From CAZWLY01 sp964634465 (lineage in GTDB: Bacteria; Desulfobacterota; Desulfarculia; G963662305): DNA of 64,000 bases. Below are positions 1 through 7,656 of the stretch, one piece after another; position 1 is the stretch's first letter; every line of letters begins with the position of its first letter. The stretch spans positions 255,405 through 319,404 of the forward strand of contig CAZWLY010000003.1 in the NCBI GenBank assembly GCA_964634465.1. The letters run 5' to 3'. The translations under genes were made by a program, and so were the position numbers. The notes beneath the pieces are model-generated. The model saw nothing but the letters and a program-made list of their open reading frames with translations. It did not search any database and was not told the origin of the DNA.

Positions 1-71
1 TGGCGCGGACCTATCACCGGGCCATGACCAAACTGGGAAAAGAGATGAGGCGGCGCGGCGTGGTCGGCTAG
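1..71 (+). CDS. C-terminal end of an unidentified protein (cut by window edge)
   Basis: An open frame runs in from the left edge and stops at TAG 69-71. The 22 visible residues are basic and helical in character, ending RRRGVVG. They resemble the tail of a DNA-binding or regulatory protein but are too few to assign a family. The next gene starts 30 bases downstream in the same direction, so the two may be co-transcribed. Confidence 0.35.
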   Translation, partial: ARTYHRAMTKLGKEMRRRGVVG

Positions 72-101
72 ACGTTGAAGTTGACGACTCAGGAGGACGA
101 A

Positions 102-281
102 ATGGAGAAACTGTATTCACTCTATCAGGTGGCCCGGATTTTCAGCGTTGACTACCAGACGGTCTGGCGGTGGGTCAAAGCCGGTAAGCTGGACGCCTTC
201 AAGACGCCGGGCAATCAGTGGCGGGTGCGGGCCAGCGCCGTGGAAAGCCACATGAACTCCTCGCCGGGCGGCCGGTTCTGA
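102..281 (+). CDS. Small excisionase/MerR-type helix-turn-helix DNA-binding protein
   Basis: A 59-residue protein made almost entirely of one winged helix-turn-helix of the excisionase (xis)/BldC type. The pattern is YSLYQVARIFSVDYQTVWRW, then VKAGKLDAFKTPGNQWRV, where the second helix and wing would touch DNA. The start is set by AGGAGG at 91-96 five bases before ATG 102; an in-frame TTG at 75 lacks such a site. No integrase or recombinase is next to it, so a role in phage excision is not supported and a transcription-regulator role is more likely. Its target is unknown. Confidence 0.75.
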   Translation: MEKLYSLYQVARIFSVDYQTVWRWVKAGKLDAFKTPGNQWRVRASAVESHMNSSPGGRF

Positions 282-328
282 GAAGCGGGCCTCGGCCTGA
301 AAGGGGGCGGGCCGGTGGGCGGCCTTCC

Positions 329-2278
329 TCAAGCCACCGACAGCGACTTGGTCGGCTGGAGGATGCTCTTGAACTCACCCTGCTGGATCAGATCGACGAA
401 AAGCAGGACCAAGTCCGGATCGAACTGGCCGCCCGCCCCCTCCTTGAGTCGCTTTATGGACTCCTCAAGACTCAAGGCGGCCCGGTAAGGGCGGTCGGTG
501 GTCATGGCCTCGAAAGCATCGCAGATCGAAGCCAGCCGGGCCTCCAAGGGGATATCCTGGCCGGACGGACCATCGTCAGGGTAACCCGAACCGTCGTAAT
601 GGAGATGGTGGAGGCGCACGACCGCCTCCGCCTCCGGACTCAAGTTCAGCGGTTTGATGATGGCGTGGCCGATGACCGGATGCCGCCGGATCAGGGCCAG
701 TTCTTCCGCCTTGAGACGGCCGGGCTTGTTCAGGATGTGCCGGTCGATGCCGATCTTGCCGATGTCGTGGATCAGGCACATGTTCTTGAGTTGCTCGATC
801 CGGCTCTCAGACAACCCCAACCGCCTGGCCAGTCCGACGGCGTAGTGCGTCACCCGCTCCGAATGGCCGATGGTGAACGGATCCTTGGCCTCCAGAGCTT
901 GGGCCAAGGCCTGAATGGCCGCCAGCGAGCCCTGCCGCAACTCCTGGTACATCCGGGCGTACTCCAGGGCGATGGCGGTCTGGTCGGCCAGACTCTTCAA
1001 GTAGTCCAAATCCGCCGGCAGGGGGTCTTCCTGGTCGGGTTCGGTGCGATCGGCCGCCAGAAGGCCGATCACCCGGCCTCTTACCGCCAGGGGCAAGACG
1101 ACGAACGAGTGAGACTTGAAGCGCCTGAGGAACGGGCTGGCCGGATCGAGCCGGCGAAGAGAGTCCGGGGCGACGATCGGCTCGCCCGAGGCGACCACTT
1201 GGGCCAGCAGGCTGTCACTTTCCAGTGGGACCTCACAGCCGATCGGCGCCTCGTAATCATCGGACTCCAAATCGGTCCCGGAGAGGCATCTCAGCCGGTC
1301 GGTCCGCCGATCGACTTCCAGGATCAAGCCTCGGTTGTGGCCGGTCGCCTTGAGGAACCGGTCGAGAAAGACGGCGCCTAGCTGAGATTTGTCCGGTTCG
1401 GCCAGCGCCGCGCCGCCGGTCTCTTGGAGGCCTGAGAGTTGATCGACCATCGCTTTGAGGCGGTGATTCTGGTGTTTGAGCCGGTCGGATTTCTCCTCCA
1501 ACCTGGCCTGGTCCAGCGACATCCTGGCCAGGGCGTCGACCATCGGCCACTGGCGATCATCGTTGGGCAACGGCCAACCCTTGACCAATGACGGATTCTC
1601 CCAGCGAACCTCGAAGCGACACCGGTCGGCGCCCTCGAACTGACATTGGGTCTCCACCACCCTGGCCGGCGGCAAGGACCAGATCGTCGGCAGGGCGGCG
1701 ATGACTCCCCGATCGAACCGACACAGATCACGGGCGGACCCGAGGCCTTCCTGCCAGTTAAGGCTGACAACGGCCCGCTCGCTGTGGAAGGCGTTGATCT
1801 CGACTCGCCGAGTCCGGTTGAGCCGTTCGTCTATGCCTTTCAAATGGGCGATAGCCCGCCATGGGTCGGGGTTCGCCTCGCCGTGCGGGCGTTTGACCAT
1901 TTTCCGTCGAGACAGAACTATCGACTCAAACCCGACCTTGAAAGCCACCTCGTCATCGCCGAGTATGTTTCTGGCGTTGGCGAGCATGGTCACCGGCACC
2001 CGGCATGAGACTCGATTCTGGGGATTCGACAGGAAGTCGAGCGGCTTCTCGATCCCGCCCAGTTCGCTCTCCAGGTCGGCCAGAAGAAGCTCCGGCTCTC
2101 CGTCACGGCGGCGGACGTAATCGATGATGGCCTTAGGGATGAGACAACCGCTGTGTCTGTCCACTACCACTGCCCTGCATTGACGATCAAACCGACCCAG
2201 TTCAGGCGTGGAGACAATAATGAATGTAAGTGGGCCAAATGTCAAGCTTTTGTTTGCCGAGACATTTTTTCTGGGCAT
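329..2278 (-). CDS. Sensor protein with N-terminal sensory region, GAF domain and HD-GYP c-di-GMP phosphodiesterase domain
   Basis: A 649-residue soluble signalling protein. Residues 1 to about 240 form a sensory region with a Cys-rich stretch (CQFEGADRCRFEV, near 215-228) like the end of V4R/haem-NO-associated domains. A probable coiled coil (245-285) follows, then a GAF domain (about 300-440) and a C-terminal HD-GYP domain. HDIGKIG near residue 503 and HHLHYDGSGYP near 557-567 are both intact, so the domain should hydrolyse cyclic di-GMP. No membrane segment is visible, so it probably acts in the cytoplasm on a small ligand. It is transcribed alone, away from an AT-rich region at its 5' side. 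The family is clear; the ligand is not. Confidence 0.85.
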   Translation of the reverse strand: MPRKNVSANKSLTFGPLTFIIVSTPELGRFDRQCRAVVVDRHSGCLIPKAIIDYVRRRDGEPELLLADLESELGGIEKPLDFLSNPQNRVSCRVPVTMLANARNILGDDEVAFKVGFESIVLSRRKMVKRPHGEANPDPWRAIAHLKGIDERLNRTRRVEINAFHSERAVVSLNWQEGLGSARDLCRFDRGVIAALPTIWSLPPARVVETQCQFEGADRCRFEVRWENPSLVKGWPLPNDDRQWPMVDALARMSLDQARLEEKSDRLKHQNHRLKAMVDQLSGLQETGGAALAEPDKSQLGAVFLDRFLKATGHNRGLILEVDRRTDRLRCLSGTDLESDDYEAPIGCEVPLESDSLLAQVVASGEPIVAPDSLRRLDPASPFLRRFKSHSFVVLPLAVRGRVIGLLAADRTEPDQEDPLPADLDYLKSLADQTAIALEYARMYQELRQGSLAAIQALAQALEAKDPFTIGHSERVTHYAVGLARRLGLSESRIEQLKNMCLIHDIGKIGIDRHILNKPGRLKAEELALIRRHPVIGHAIIKPLNLSPEAEAVVRLHHLHYDGSGYPDDGPSGQDIPLEARLASICDAFEAMTTDRPYRAALSLEESIKRLKEGAGGQFDPDLVLLFVDLIQQGEFKSILQPTKSLSVA

Positions 2279-2765
2279 TAGACCTATTATTATCAGATAT
2301 TAAGTCAAATAGTGGGTTGGAGCCCACAGGATAGACATGGCGAGTTTTTGCGTAATAATATCATCATATTATGGTTGGTTATGTCCACACATATCGGGCA
2401 GGTATCCGCTCTGCAAGGCTGCCGGAGCTGAAATGCCCGTCGTGAACCAAAACCTCGTCCAAACCTGACCCGCACCTCGAACCGATCACCGAATTTTCGC
2501 GTTCCTGTGCGGTAAGGGTAACGATTCTCATCACCGGGAGGTCACAGGGCCAAGATTGCCAATACAGGCGGCCGGATCCCCATCCGAGTTCAACGCGATC
2601 AACAAATCCAAAGCCAGAAGACCGACAAAAAAGGTAACCTGGAACCGGCGGATCAATAGCCAGCCGCTCCACTCGCCCGCGCAAACCATCCCGCCGGGCG
2701 GCCTGCGATCGTTCACCAGCCAAGTAGCCCCACAGCCGCCCGATACGGCCATCTAATAAAACTTG
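2279..2765. other. Intergenic region with AT-rich pocket, no gene seen
   Basis: About 490 bases between the divergent HD-GYP and exported-protein genes. The first 110 bases are much richer in A and T than the surroundings and contain a short inverted repeat. The rest is of ordinary composition, and its open frames are short with no ribosome-binding site or recognisable product. It probably carries the promoter and control sites of the HD-GYP gene. Confidence 0.5.
2354..2371. promoter_or_regulatory. Inverted repeat, candidate operator
   Basis: ATAATAT and ATATTAT form a perfect 7-base inverted repeat separated by CATC, about 75 bases upstream of the HD-GYP start. An AT-only palindrome of this kind in GC-rich DNA fits a protein-binding site, but no regulator can be named. 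Confidence 0.3.
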
Positions 2766-2774
2766 TGATATAAT
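2766..2774 (+). promoter_or_regulatory. Extended -10 promoter for the exported protein
   Basis: TGATATAAT holds a perfect -10 hexamer (2769-2774) with the TGn extension. There is no recognisable -35 box, as is common for extended -10 promoters. Transcription would begin about 100 bases before the ATG at 2882. Confidence 0.55.
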
Positions 2775-2881
2775 AATAGTGAAAAGGGGCCGGCCGACAA
2801 TAGAGAAGGCAGCCCCGCCCGGGCGTCCCCAAGCGGGATCGGCCCAGGCCGCGCCCGGGATGCAAGAAAGGAGGTGGAGCT

Positions 2882-3457
2882 ATGAGAAAGTCAACCATTC
2901 TGATGGCTTTGACGGTCCTCGGCTTGATCCTCCTACCACTGGTCGTGCGCGCAAGAGACTTGAGCACCGTCCGTCGCAAGGAGGCCCTCAAGGGGCTCGA
3001 CGGAGTTGAGGTGGTCGTCACGTTACACGGTTTCTCCGCCCAACTGGGGTTGGAGCGCGAGGCCATCGCCCGGCTCATGGCTGAGGTGTTGGAGTCCAAG
3101 GGAGTGCCGGTCCTCAGCCGCGAGTCCAACCCGGATCGGATGGTGGGCGTCCTGGCCGTCCGTCTGAGCGTGGTGCCCCAAATGCTGATGGTCGGCCCGG
3201 ATACCGGAGTTCCGATCTTCCTGGCCAGTCTGGACACCGGTTTGGGGCTGAGCGTGGCCGCGCCCAACCTGACCGAACCGACCTTCGCCATCGTCTGGTC
3301 CACGGGCGGCATGGCCGCCATCGGCCCGAATCAGCTTAGCGCCATCGGGCACGGTCTGATCGAACAGGCGCTCGAATTCGCGGCCGACTTCAGGGCGGCC
3401 AACGGAATTTCGACCCAGAAGCCGATCAAACCTTCTAAAGAGGAGTTGACGATCTAA
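2882..3457 (+). CDS. Exported protein of unknown function
   Basis: A 191-residue protein with a Sec signal peptide: basic MRK, hydrophobic stretch to about residue 20, then VVRARD. The mature part opens GLDGVEVVVTLHGF and continues with alternating hydrophobic strands. This resembles small periplasmic proteins of the type 'L..I.GV.V.V......GL', but no family can be named with confidence. AAAGGAGGT a few bases before ATG 2882 fixes the start. It has its own promoter and a terminator directly after it, so it is a one-gene unit. It carries no cysteine that would suggest a lipoprotein or disulfide. Confidence 0.7.
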   Translation: MRKSTILMALTVLGLILLPLVVRARDLSTVRRKEALKGLDGVEVVVTLHGFSAQLGLEREAIARLMAEVLESKGVPVLSRESNPDRMVGVLAVRLSVVPQMLMVGPDTGVPIFLASLDTGLGLSVAAPNLTEPTFAIVWSTGGMAAIGPNQLSAIGHGLIEQALEFAADFRAANGISTQKPIKPSKEELTI

Positions 3458-3478
3458 CCCGTCATCGGGAGCCATCTT

Positions 3479-3509
3479 CGGGGCCGCCTCAGGCGGCCCC
3501 GCACCTTTT
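3479..3509 (+). terminator. Rho-independent terminator
   Basis: A GC hairpin (CGGGGCCGCC, loop TCA, GGCGGCCCCG) followed by CACCTTTT, 22 bases after the exported-protein stop. Confidence 0.75.
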
Positions 3510-3605
3510 CGCTCGGTCGGACCGGGACGCCTCCCTTCAGCTTCGCCAGCTCGCGCGAAGCGATCACTCGGGTTGGACGAACGCCTCGTCATCGGTCATT
3601 ATCCT

Positions 3606-3634
3606 TTGACCGGCCGGTAAAAAAGATATATCTC
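3606..3634 (+). promoter_or_regulatory. Possible sigma-70 promoter for the small ORF and EamA gene
   Basis: TTGACC at 3606-3611 is followed after 17 bases by TATCTC (3629-3634), within a locally AT-rich stretch that also contains TATATC and TATAAG. The -10 box is imperfect, so the assignment is tentative. Confidence 0.35.
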
Positions 3635-3649
3635 TATAAGCCGCCGATC

Positions 3650-3669
3650 GGGCCTTGCCGGCCCTTTTT
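3650..3669 (+). terminator. Short terminator-like hairpin, possible attenuator
   Basis: GGGCC, loop TTGCC, GGCCC and then TTTTT, placed between the possible promoter and the ribosome-binding site of the 66-residue ORF. The stem is only 5 bases long. It could end stray transcripts or act as an attenuator for the EamA unit. Confidence 0.35.
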
Positions 3670-3681
3670 CCAGGAGAGAAG

Positions 3682-3882
3682 ATGGACAAGTCAAACCCGC
3701 CAATCAAAACCGTAACCCACCGCAGCTTCGGCTTTGTCCATCACTTCGAAAGCCTGAGAAAGAGGCGGATGAATGGCGCCGCTCGAAGGGCCTGCCGCGA
3801 CTGGAAGCCCGAGATCGGCAAGTCGGCCGGCGTCCCCCGGACCAGGATGAGGCTCTTCGAAGCCTGGGGCGAGGCCGGTTAA
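3682..3882 (+). CDS. Small basic protein of unknown function preceding the transporter
   Basis: A 66-residue ORF with a good ribosome-binding site (CAGGAGAG) before ATG 3682. Its TAA (3880-3882) touches the ATG of the EamA gene at 3883, which has no clear site of its own, so the downstream gene could depend on translation of this ORF. Third codon positions are mostly G or C as in nearby genes. The sequence is rich in Arg and Lys, with no signal peptide or membrane segment, and matches no family I know. It may be a true small protein, a coupling leader, or non-coding. Confidence 0.4.
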   Translation: MDKSNPPIKTVTHRSFGFVHHFESLRKRRMNGAARRACRDWKPEIGKSAGVPRTRMRLFEAWGEAG

Positions 3883-4764
3883 ATGGAGCATCCCTCCCGC
3901 CGGTTGGATCTGGTCGCGACGGCGATCATGATCGTGCTGTGCGTCTCCTGGGGCTTCAACCACCCCCTCATGAAGTGGGTCTACCGCGACATCTCGCCGG
4001 TGCTGTCGGCCGCGCTCCGCTCCGCCCTCGCCTGGCTCGCCCTGGTCATCTACGCCCGCCTCCGGGGCGTCAGGCTGAGCGCGCCAGACGTACACTGGCG
4101 GCATGGGGCCATCTTGGCCGGTTTTTTTATCGGCGAATTCTTGTTTCTGTATATCGGCCTCGATCTGACCTTGGCCTCGCGGGGGGTGGTGCTGCTCTAC
4201 ATCCAGCCGGTCTTCACCGCTCTGGGGGCCCATCTGTTCGTGCCCGGAGATCGGCTCAACACCCGGCGAACCGTCGGTCTGGCCCTGGCCTTCGCCGGCG
4301 TGGCCTGGGTCCTGACCGCTCGCCCCGACACCGGTCAGGCCGGCCTGACCGGCGATATTTTTTGTCTGATCGCCGGGGCGATGTGGGCCGGCATAAACGT
4401 CTACACTAGGGCCCAGCTGGTCGGCCGGGTGGATTTCCACACCGGCCTCTTCTGGCAGTTGAGCTACTCGACCCCGGTCTTGTTCATCGCCTCGCTCGTC
4501 CTGGAGGAGCCCCGGTTGACCCTGACCTGGGGACTGACCGGAGGAATGCTCTATCAGGCGGTGGTGATCGCCTTCGCCAGTTACCTGATCTTCTTCAAAC
4601 TGCTCTACCGCCACGCCGCCTCGGATCTGGCCGCTTTCACCTTTTTGACGCCCGTCTTCGGGGTGATGTTTTCAGGGCTGATCATGGGCGACGTAATGAC
4701 CGTCCATCTGATAGGCAGCTTGGTTCTGGTCTCGGCTGGGGTGTGGCTGGTGAACAGGAATTAA
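3883..4764 (+). CDS. EamA/DMT-family transporter
   Basis: A 293-residue membrane protein with about ten hydrophobic segments arranged as two EamA repeats, the architecture of the drug/metabolite transporter superfamily. The first repeat includes SWGFNHPLMKWVYRDISPVL and RSALAWLALVIYARLRG. Members export or import amino acids, sugars or metabolites, and the substrate cannot be read from sequence. The ATG abuts the stop of the preceding small ORF, suggesting translational coupling. The downstream neighbour is the convergent leu operon, with a shared hairpin between them. Confidence 0.85.
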   Translation: MEHPSRRLDLVATAIMIVLCVSWGFNHPLMKWVYRDISPVLSAALRSALAWLALVIYARLRGVRLSAPDVHWRHGAILAGFFIGEFLFLYIGLDLTLASRGVVLLYIQPVFTALGAHLFVPGDRLNTRRTVGLALAFAGVAWVLTARPDTGQAGLTGDIFCLIAGAMWAGINVYTRAQLVGRVDFHTGLFWQLSYSTPVLFIASLVLEEPRLTLTWGLTGGMLYQAVVIAFASYLIFFKLLYRHAASDLAAFTFLTPVFGVMFSGLIMGDVMTVHLIGSLVLVSAGVWLVNRN

Positions 4765-4783
4765 GGACGCAGCCGAGACCCAC

Positions 4784-4812
4784 AAAAAAAGGGCCGGCCG
4801 TTTGGCCGGCCC
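4784..4812 (-). terminator. Rho-independent terminator of the leu operon
   Basis: GGGCCGGCC, loop GTTT, GGCCGGCCC at 4791-4812. On the minus strand it is followed by a run of seven T (4784-4790), 18 bases after the leuB stop. The stem may also slow transcription from the EamA side. Confidence 0.8.
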
Positions 4813-4829
4813 CCGCTGTCAGGCCTGAT

Positions 4830-5897
4830 TCAGCCTTTGGTGCGACGGATGGCGGCCGCCACCCGATCGCCGATCTCGGCCGTACCGGCGCCCATCCGGC
4901 CGGCGCGCATCGAGTCCATGGTCAGAATGGTCTCGGCCACGGCCCGCTCCACGGCCGCGGCGGCCTGTCTCTGGCCGAGGTGATCCAGCATCAGCCCCGC
5001 GGCCAGAATGGTGGCCAGGGGGTTGGCCGCGTCTCGACCGGCATACTTGGGCGCAGACCCGCCAATCGGCTCGAACATGGACGTCTGCCCAGGTTTGATG
5101 TTTCCGCCGGCGGCCAGGCCCAGTCCGCCGGCGATCATCGCCCCCAGATCACTCAAGATATCGCCGAACAAATTATCAGTGACCATGACCGAGTAGGCCT
5201 CCGGGTCCTTGACCAGCCACATCGCGGCGGCATCGACGTGGTTATAGTCCACGGTCACCTCCGGATACTCCGCCGCCAACTCCTTGAAAACCCGCTCCCA
5301 GAGGCCGGAGGCGTAGGTCAGGACGTTGGTCTTGGCGACCAGAGTCAGGCGCTTTCGCAGGCGGGACCGGGCCAGCTCGAAGGCGTAACGAAGGCAGCGG
5401 GCCACCCCGGAGTAGGTGTTGATCGACTCCTGAACGGCGACCTCCCTGTCCGTACCGCCGAAAAGCCGCCCGCCCGCACCGGCGTACAGCCCCTCGGTGT
5501 TCTCGCGGACGATGACGAAATCGATGTCCTCGGGTCCTTTGCCGGCCAGCGGCGTCTCCACGCCGGGATAGAGTTTGATCGGCCTCAAGTTGATATAGAG
5601 ATCGAGGCGAAAACGTAAGCTCAAAAGGACCTCTTTCTCCAGGATGCCCGGCTCGACCTGGGGATGGCCGATGGCCCCCAACAGGATCGCCCGTTGTTGG
5701 CTCAGCTCCGAGAACATGTCTTCGGGCAGGGTCTGGCCAGTGGCCAGGTAGTGCTCGCCGCCCAGGGGGAAGGAAGTCCGGTTCAATTTGAAGCCGAAAA
5801 CGTCTTCGGCGGCGGCCAAGGCCTTGTCGGCCTGGGCGACCACCTCGGGCCCGATGCCGTCGCCGGGGATCAGGCCGATGTCGTACTCCGTGGTCAT
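4830..5897 (-). CDS. leuB: 3-isopropylmalate dehydrogenase
   Basis: A 355-residue NAD-dependent beta-decarboxylating dehydrogenase of the isocitrate/isopropylmalate family. It oxidises 3-isopropylmalate to the ketoacid precursor of leucine in the cytoplasm. Visible motifs are IPGDGIGPEV at the N-terminus, NLRPIKLYPGVETPL, VRENTEGLYAG, the metal-binding DNLFGDILSDLGA and EPIGGSAPKYAG. Start ATG 5897 overlaps the leuD stop by four bases (ATGA). It is the last gene of leuACDB. The NLRPI.L.PGV form is also found in tartrate and homoisocitrate dehydrogenases, but the operon settles the leucine assignment. Confidence 0.9.
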   Translation of the reverse strand: MTTEYDIGLIPGDGIGPEVVAQADKALAAAEDVFGFKLNRTSFPLGGEHYLATGQTLPEDMFSELSQQRAILLGAIGHPQVEPGILEKEVLLSLRFRLDLYINLRPIKLYPGVETPLAGKGPEDIDFVIVRENTEGLYAGAGGRLFGGTDREVAVQESINTYSGVARCLRYAFELARSRLRKRLTLVAKTNVLTYASGLWERVFKELAAEYPEVTVDYNHVDAAAMWLVKDPEAYSVMVTDNLFGDILSDLGAMIAGGLGLAAGGNIKPGQTSMFEPIGGSAPKYAGRDAANPLATILAAGLMLDHLGQRQAAAAVERAVAETILTMDSMRAGRMGAGTAEIGDRVAAAIRRTKG

Positions 5898-6394
5898 GTC
5901 TGCTCCTCTGACATACCGCCGGCCTTGATCCAGTTTATCAGGCCGCCGGCGTCGATTATCTGGCGGATGAAATCGGGCACCGGGTTGACGGACAGCGTGG
6001 TTCCGTCGTCGGCGGTCAGCCGGCCGGCTTTCAGGTCCAGCTCGATCTCCTGGCCGGCCTCGAGTCGGCTCACCCCCGGCACCTCCAGGGCGAGTAAGCC
6101 GATGTTGACGGCGTTTCTGAAGAAAATCCGGGCGAAGTTCTCGGCCAAGACGGCGGCCACGCCCGCCCCGAGAATGGCCAACGGGGCGTGCTCTCGGGAG
6201 GAGCCGGAGCCGAAGTTCTCGCCGGCGGCAACGATCACCCCCGGCTCGATCTCGGGCCGATCGGGACAATCCTCGAACAGATGCTCGGCCAATGTCTGGG
6301 GATCGGCCGTGGTCAGATAGCGGGCGGCGATGATCTGATCGGTATCGACGTCGCGGCCCACCCTGACCAGGCGGCCTCTGATCACGTCCTTCAT
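5894..6394 (-). CDS. leuD: 3-isopropylmalate dehydratase small subunit
   Basis: A 166-residue swivelling subunit that pairs with LeuC to isomerise 2-isopropylmalate to 3-isopropylmalate. It carries GRDVDTDQIIAARYL near the N-terminus and the substrate-loop signature NFGSGSSREHAPLAI. Its length fits the short archaeal/deltaproteobacterial LeuD type of about 165 residues, not the 200-residue enterobacterial type. ATG 6394 overlaps the leuC stop by four bases, and its own stop overlaps leuB, so the three genes are translationally coupled. Confidence 0.92.
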   Translation of the reverse strand: MKDVIRGRLVRVGRDVDTDQIIAARYLTTADPQTLAEHLFEDCPDRPEIEPGVIVAAGENFGSGSSREHAPLAILGAGVAAVLAENFARIFFRNAVNIGLLALEVPGVSRLEAGQEIELDLKAGRLTADDGTTLSVNPVPDFIRQIIDAGGLINWIKAGGMSEEQT

Positions 6395-7656
6395 CGCTTT
6401 TCCTCCGGGCTGACGATGCGACCGGCCAGGGCCGAGGCCGCCGCCGTGGCCGGCGAGGTCAGATAGACCTGACTGTCGGCGTGGCCCATCCGACCGGGGA
6501 AGTTGCGGTTGGTGGTCGAAACACAGACCTCGCCGGCGGCCAGGATGCCCAGGTGACCGCCCAGGCAAGGGCCGCAGCTCGGTGCGGAGACGACCGCCCC
6601 GGCCTCGACCAGAGTCTTGAGATAGCCTCGCCTCTCGGCTTCCAGCCAGACCTGCTGACTGCCGGGGATGACGATCAGTCTCACCGACTCGGCCACCTTC
6701 CGGCCGCCGATGATTTCGGCCGCGATGGCGATGTCGGACAGCCGCCCGTTGGTGCAGGAGCCGATGACCACCTGATCGATCGCCACCTCGCCAAGCTCAG
6801 GCACCGGCGCGATGTTGTCCGGCGAGTGGGGTTTGGCTGCCACCGGAACGATGGACGACAGCCGAAGGGGAATGGTGCGGGTGTACCCGGCGCCGGGATC
6901 GGGCGCGGTCGGCCGGCCCGGCCCGGCCCCGACCGCCTCGAGGTAGGCGGCCGTCTTCCGGTCGGCCTCGAAGAGTCCGGCCTTGGCCCCGCACTCGACG
7001 GCCATGTTGGCCATGGTCAACCGTTCCTCGATGGAGAGCGTTTTCAGTCCCGGCCCGCCGAACTCCAGGGCCTGGTAGCGGGCCCCGCCGGTGCCCAGAA
7101 GGCCGATCAGGGTCAAGATGGCGTCTTTGGCCGAGGCCGGGGGGGTGAGCTTTCCGGAAAGCTCGACCCGAATCGAGGACGGGCACTTGAGCCAGACCTT
7201 GCCGGTGGCCATGGCCGCCCCGGCGTCGGTGGAGCCGACGCCGATGCCCAAGGCGTTCAAGGCGCCGTAGGTGCAGGTGTGGGAGTCGGCGCCCAGGATC
7301 AGTCGGCCCGGTGAAATCAGCCCCTCCTCGGGCATCATCACGTGCTCCACCCCGACCCGGCCGACCTCCCAGTAGAGCGTTCCCTGCTCCTTGGCGAAGC
7401 GGCGGATCGTCGCCGCCTGTTGGGCCGAGGCGATGTCCTTGTTCGGCGTGAAGTGGTCCGGCACCAACGCCACCCGCTTCGGGTCGAAGACCCTCTTTTT
7501 GCCGGTAGCTTCGAAGGCCTTTATGGCCGGCGGGCCGGTGATGTCGTTGACCATGACCAGATCCACGTTCAGGACTACGAATCGGCCGACCTCGACCGAA
7601 TCGAGGCCGGCCTTGGCGGCCATGATCTTCTGGATGATCGTCTGGGATTCTATCAT
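6391..7656 (-). CDS. leuC: 3-isopropylmalate dehydratase large subunit
   Basis: A 421-residue aconitase-family [4Fe-4S] subunit. Visible features are the substrate region GADSHTCTYGALNALGIGVG, the cluster cysteine IGSCTNGRLSDI and the paired cysteines of SAPSCGPCLGGH. The length and motif spacing fit the homoaconitase-like LeuC that goes with short LeuD. Leucine pathway, cytoplasm. It sits between leuA and leuD with four-base overlaps on both sides. Confidence 0.93.
   Translation of the reverse strand: MIESQTIIQKIMAAKAGLDSVEVGRFVVLNVDLVMVNDITGPPAIKAFEATGKKRVFDPKRVALVPDHFTPNKDIASAQQAATIRRFAKEQGTLYWEVGRVGVEHVMMPEEGLISPGRLILGADSHTCTYGALNALGIGVGSTDAGAAMATGKVWLKCPSSIRVELSGKLTPPASAKDAILTLIGLLGTGGARYQALEFGGPGLKTLSIEERLTMANMAVECGAKAGLFEADRKTAAYLEAVGAGPGRPTAPDPGAGYTRTIPLRLSSIVPVAAKPHSPDNIAPVPELGEVAIDQVVIGSCTNGRLSDIAIAAEIIGGRKVAESVRLIVIPGSQQVWLEAERRGYLKTLVEAGAVVSAPSCGPCLGGHLGILAAGEVCVSTTNRNFPGRMGHADSQVYLTSPATAAASALAGRIVSPEEKR

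Noticed and set aside
102..281. Phage or integrative element around the small excisionase-like gene
   Set aside because: No integrase, attachment repeats, or phage genes are present in the adjoining sequence.
4830..6269. N-terminally extended LeuB of 479 residues
   Set aside because: The extra 124 residues are the out-of-frame reading of leuD; ATG 5897 with the ATGA overlap gives a normal-length enzyme.
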